Shown here one piece after another: positions 63,901 to 64,000 of a stretch of 64,000 bases of DNA. The notes beneath the pieces were generated by a model. It was given only the letters and a program-made list of their open reading frames with translations. It was not told where the DNA came from and made no database searches. Every line of letters starts with the position of its first letter. Position 1 is the first letter of the stretch. The DNA is from Methanobrevibacter sp. GTDB taxonomy: Archaea; Methanobacteriota; Methanobacteria; Methanobacteriales; Methanobacteriaceae. The translations under genes and the position numbers were made by a program. The stretch spans positions 113,377 to 177,376 of the forward strand of contig NZ_SUTI01000001.1 in assembly GCF_015062985.1 (NCBI RefSeq), written 5' to 3'.

Positions 63901-64000
63901 CGAATACGACTTTGTCCAAAGTGACTTTCTGGACAGCCATATCAGGTTTAAATACTTCAGTTGTATTGTTTCCAGTCTTGTTATCAGTTCTGTTTGATGT
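60944..64000 (-). CDS. Adhesin-like DUF11-repeat surface protein, 5' end outside
   Basis: 1019 codons seen; the frame is still open at the window end. Eight DUF11/CARDB-like beta-sandwich repeats of about 118 residues, each opening with the pattern C-D-L-E-[IV]-x-K and closing with S-N-[EK]-[ST]-N-N-K-A-N-N-T-T. Each has W-T-I-x-V-x-N-x-G-P-S. Many N-x-S/T sites suggest glycosylation. The C-terminus is a proline/glutamate spacer (EPVPEPESEPTPEPP), then LKETGNPIAYLLAAVLVVFG and a basic tail, the anchor form common in Methanobrevibacter adhesin-like proteins. Repeats 4 and 6 share an almost identical DTLPDGVRLVEVPENCRL strip, pointing to gene conversion. Role: cell surface, adhesion to host or partner microbes (known for the family by inference). 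Confidence 0.9.
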   Translation of the reverse strand, partial: TSNRTDNKTGNNTTEVFKPDMAVQKVTLDKVVFVNDTVRFLIVVTNTGDCDLTDVKVTEIFKPNELEYNSYIDSTGKWSKESDYVFVYSGNLTAGESANFTVVFTALTNGTILNTVNATSNETDNKTGNNTTDVKPICDLEITKSVNPAKVYVNDTVVWTIVVVNHGPSKAENVVVYDSIPDALEFTIPKGCTFDGEYLIWNVGDLDANQRAALELITKVTREGNITNIVVVNSSTPDSNESNNKANNTTVAEPICDLEITKLVNASRVNVNESVEWTITVVNKGPSTAMDVVVREILPDGLAIISAAPSAGSFDEKSRIWEIGELDTDSPVSLVLVTKVLTNGTLTNVVVVNSTTPDSNESNNKANNTTVADPICDLEVVKSVNASEVNVSDIVEWTITVKNKGPSAASDVVAKDTLPDGVRLVEVPENCRLEGNTVIWTIGILSAYDEISLTLLTQVVTEGNKTNIVIVNSTTPDSNESNNKANNTTDVKPVCDLEITKLVNATSVYVNDVVEWTVVVINNGPSTAKDVVVVETLPDGIELIAINPSVGTYENGIWTVGDMEMNASQTLVLITKVLTEGIKTNIVVANSTTPDSNESNNKANNTTEVNPICDLEIIKLVNATEVNVTDFVEWTIVVVNNGPGIARDVVAVDTLPDGVRLVEVPENCRLDGNKVIWTIGDLDAGKPVTITLLTQVMTEGNKTNIVIVNSTTPDSNKTNNKDNNTTESKPVCDLEIIKLVSSKKAYVGEELTWTIRVTNLGPSAALDVEVLEDIPGSLKLVRYVATEGTYDKTTKIWTIGKLDSDSSATLTIVTEVLSVGNITNPVEAKTSTPDSNKTNNKANNTTEASEICDLELKKSSDSKVYYVGDEMHWIIEVVNHGPCTARDVVAYDVLSSSVRFISYSASKGSYDASTGRWDIGELAKGESVTLDILCEVLTEGMITNYANVTTSVNETDLDNNYDNATVEVTNKTEPVPEPESEPTPEPPVTLKETGNPIAYLLAAVLVVFGSCWLRRKQE

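Overview
The window reads as the chromosome of an AT-rich methanogenic archaeon of the Methanobacteriales, most like Methanobrevibacter. This is an inference from gene content and signals. The supporting signs are: a huge DUF11-repeat surface protein with a proline/glutamate spacer and C-terminal membrane anchor; many SseB-domain and TPR/zinc-ribbon paralogues; archaeal TATA boxes, some placed for leaderless transcripts; GGAGGTGA-type ribosome binding sites; T-rich terminators; and an insertion sequence resembling the methanogen ISM1 group. No rRNA, tRNA or CRISPR array was seen.

Layout. (1) 1-4590, minus strand: an operon of TPR-HIRAN, SseB-like, zinc-ribbon and TPR-cold-shock proteins. (2) 4715-21046: large, very AT-rich genes. 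These include two proteins with similar DUF4145/HEPN-like N-termini (one a UvrD-type helicase with a degenerate nuclease domain), an eight-repeat solenoid protein, probable helicase relics, and a frameshifted VRR-NUC nuclease. (3) 21060-25655: exonuclease VII (xseA-xseB) followed by an AAA ATPase and a small PD-(D/E)XK-like protein. (4) 25732-30495: two parallel cassettes of SseB-like genes with membrane-anchored proteins. (5) 30581-35217: a UvrD/RecB-like helicase-nuclease, a second AAA ATPase and a second PD-(D/E)XK-like protein. (6) 35364-40108: a DUF3800-like protein, a dead adenine methyltransferase, and a Vsr / restriction enzyme / cytosine methyltransferase system. (7) 40246-46184: winged-helix, TPR-HIRAN and zinc-ribbon genes plus a MazG-DUF2075 pair. 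(8) 46796-52345: a KAP NTPase split by an insertion sequence, a small nuclease-like protein and a third AAA ATPase. (9) 52618-64000: housekeeping-like and surface genes, including a K+ channel, TPR proteins, SseB and the DUF11 adhesin.

How it fits together. About 4-52 kb looks like a defence and DNA-end-processing island. Its most distinctive recurring theme is an ABC/OLD-type ATPase without a TOPRIM domain directly followed by a small protein with a D-x(17-19)-E nuclease-like motif. This pair occurs three times, each in a different company: exonuclease VII, a UvrD helicase-nuclease, and a KAP NTPase. I regard this as the best candidate for an undescribed system. Decay is also evident: a disrupted KAP gene that rebuilds exactly when the IS is removed, a methyltransferase relic, and three single-base frameshifts.
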